Assembly: GCA_030835125.1 (NCBI GenBank)
Contig: JAUQWM010000063.1
Span: forward strand, 62,001 to 126,000
Length of the DNA stretch: 64,000 nucleotides
Origin: Gemmatimonadaceae bacterium
GTDB lineage: Bacteria > Gemmatimonadota > Gemmatimonadetes > Gemmatimonadales > Gemmatimonadaceae
Direction: 5' to 3'
Shown here: positions 62,836 through 64,000 of the stretch, piece by piece
Layout: each line of letters starts with the position of its first letter
Position numbering within the stretch: the first letter of the stretch is position 1
Made by a program: the position numbers and the translations under genes
The notes under the pieces: model-generated
Told to the model about the DNA's origin: nothing
Seen by the model: only the letters and a program-made list of their open reading frames with translations
Database searches by the model: none

Positions 62836-64000
62836 CTACCCTTCCTTCAGCGCCTCGGTGGGCTGAATCCGGAGCGTGCGTCGGGTTGGTCCTATGGACG
62901 CGAGCAGCCCGACGAGCAGCATGAGGACCGACACAACAACCGCGGTGACCATCTTCGCGGCCGTGAGCGGTCCCTCGAGCCGGAGGATCAGCGGAGCCAG
63001 CACGATGCCGACCCCCACGCCGATCGCGAGCTGGCCCAGCGCCCGCGCAAAGATGCCGCGCACCACGCGCGACCGGTCCGCGCCGAGTGCCATCCGGATG
63101 CCGATCTCCCGCCGCCGGCGTTCGACCGTGAACGACATCAGTGAGTAGATCCCGGCCGCCGATAACAGCAGGACACTCGCTGTGACGATCCCGATGCCGA
63201 GCGCCGTCATCCGCATCGCCTGGTGCTCCTCACGCAGCGCCACGTCGAACGGACGGATGTCATGGACGCGCAGACTGGGGTCAACCGTCGCGACGATCTC
63301 GCGCAGCCGATCGCCAAACGCCGATGGGGATGCGCCCCGCAGCCGGATCGCCATCATCTCGGTCAGTTCACCCTCGGCGAGCGGATGGTAGATCATTGAT
63401 CGCGGCCGGTCGGGATCCATCGGCTCCGACGGGTAGTCGTTCACGACGCCAACGATCTCGTACCACATCGTCGGCACCGCGCTTTGCCCTTCGCCCATGC
63501 GGTCCGGGTAGCGCAGCCGCCGTCCGAGCGCGTTGGCGCCGCCCAGTACGTCGCGAACGAAACTCCGGTTGACCATCACGGCCGTCGATGTCGCCACCGC
63601 ATCGCCGGCCCGGTACTCGGAGAATCCATCCCCATCGGCATCACGCCACTCGCCGCCAACGGCGACGCCGGCGTCGCCCGCGTTGAACATCCGGCCCGCA
63701 ACGATCGGCACATTGAGCGCATCGAAGAGCCCGACGTCCACCCGTTCCGTCCCAACGACCACAGGCGCCACCTCTTCGACTTCGACGTTCGCGCGCGGTG
63801 CAACGCCGGGAATGCCCGCCAGGTGGACCAGGCTGGCGATTTCCGGCTCCGATTCGAGGCGTCGCACGAGGTCCGCTTGCCTGGCCCGGTACCGCGCGGT
63901 GAACTCGCGATCATAGGTGGCGGCGCCCGCGCTCGCTGGCGCGTCACGATCCATCCTCAACCGGAACAGGAGGAAGTCGTTCGTCAGGTATCCGGGCTTC
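62836..64000 (-). CDS. ADOP-family ABC transporter permease, C-terminal half (5' end outside window)
   Basis: The minus-strand frame runs from the window edge to a stop at 62836, about 388 codons, and is the C-terminal half of a second ADOP permease. The part seen contains [84 protein letters not shown] and the C-terminal module EIGIRMALGADRSRVVRGIFARAL...GPTRRTLRIQPTEALKEG. Upstream codons (KPGYLTNDFLLFR) run into the window edge in the same frame, so this is truncation by the window and not a broken gene. The two permeases converge with seven bases between stop codons; their ends share the pattern RIQP(A/T)EALK. Paralogues. Confidence 0.92.
   Translation of the reverse strand, partial: KPGYLTNDFLLFRLRMDRDAPASAGAATYDREFTARYRARQADLVRRLESEPEIASLVHLAGIPGVAPRANVEVEEVAPVVVGTERVDVGLFDALNVPIVAGRMFNAGDAGVAVGGEWRDADGDGFSEYRAGDAVATSTAVMVNRSFVRDVLGGANALGRRLRYPDRMGEGQSAVPTMWYEIVGVVNDYPSEPMDPDRPRSMIYHPLAEGELTEMMAIRLRGASPSAFGDRLREIVATVDPSLRVHDIRPFDVALREEHQAMRMTALGIGIVTASVLLLSAAGIYSLMSFTVERRRREIGIRMALGADRSRVVRGIFARALGQLAIGVGVGIVLAPLILRLEGPLTAAKMVTAVVVSVLMLLVGLLASIGPTRRTLRIQPTEALKEG

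Overview
The window reads as chromosomal DNA of a GC-rich, diderm, soil-type bacterium, most likely a member of Gemmatimonadota. That is an inference from gene content: ADOP-type giant ABC permeases, Ser/Thr kinases fused to beta-propeller, TPR or STAND modules, a TonB receptor, an LpxR-type outer-membrane enzyme, Ig-like lipoproteins, frequent GTG starts, and a recurrent CGTTAGG word in coding sequence. No rRNA, tRNA, CRISPR array, prophage or transposase was found. The GC-rich frames give many long antisense open frames that I treat as shadows.

Layout. 1-7.5 kb: the 5' part of an unrecognised exported protein (minus strand), then a beta-helix/PA14 protein, a family 3 glycoside hydrolase with PA14, and a Tat-exported amidase (plus strand). 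7.49-7.62 kb: two heptanucleotide tandem arrays that touch the stop codons of two convergent genes. 7.6-17.6 kb: a ten-gene minus-strand [NiFe]-hydrogenase operon in transcription order small subunit, large subunit, cytochrome b, maturation protease, hypA, hypB, hypF, hypC, hypD, hypE. Most junctions overlap. It encodes a Tat-exported, membrane-anchored H2-uptake enzyme and its whole cofactor pathway, except that HypA lacks its zinc ribbon.

17.7-30.7 kb: housekeeping and envelope genes. These are a CaCA cation exchanger, purE-purK, a membrane protein/HTH regulator/uppS operon with a candidate operator, a divergent lpxR-like/CPBP protease pair, an Ig-like lipoprotein, an alkaline-phosphatase-superfamily enzyme, small DUF2007-like, DinB and YbhB proteins, and a membrane-tethered LuxR-type regulator upstream of a DUF4199-like protein. 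31-42.7 kb: a PAS-GAF-GGDEF-EAL protein with a degenerate GGDEF motif, and a roughly 2,830-residue cyclic beta-1,2-glucan synthase-like enzyme (GT84 plus GH94). 43.1-49.2 kb: a TonB-dependent receptor behind a perfect palindrome, an Ig-like/M23-like lipoprotein, and a glycine-rich surface lipoprotein.

49.3-59.1 kb: a signalling cluster. A translationally coupled operon encodes kinase-TM-beta-propeller, ECF sigma factor and kinase-TM-TPR, and a divergent third kinase is fused to a STAND ATPase. 59.1-64 kb: an iodotyrosine-deiodinase-like flavoprotein and two convergent ADOP permeases. The first permease is preceded by a 26-codon frame that looks like a padR regulator gene with its middle deleted.
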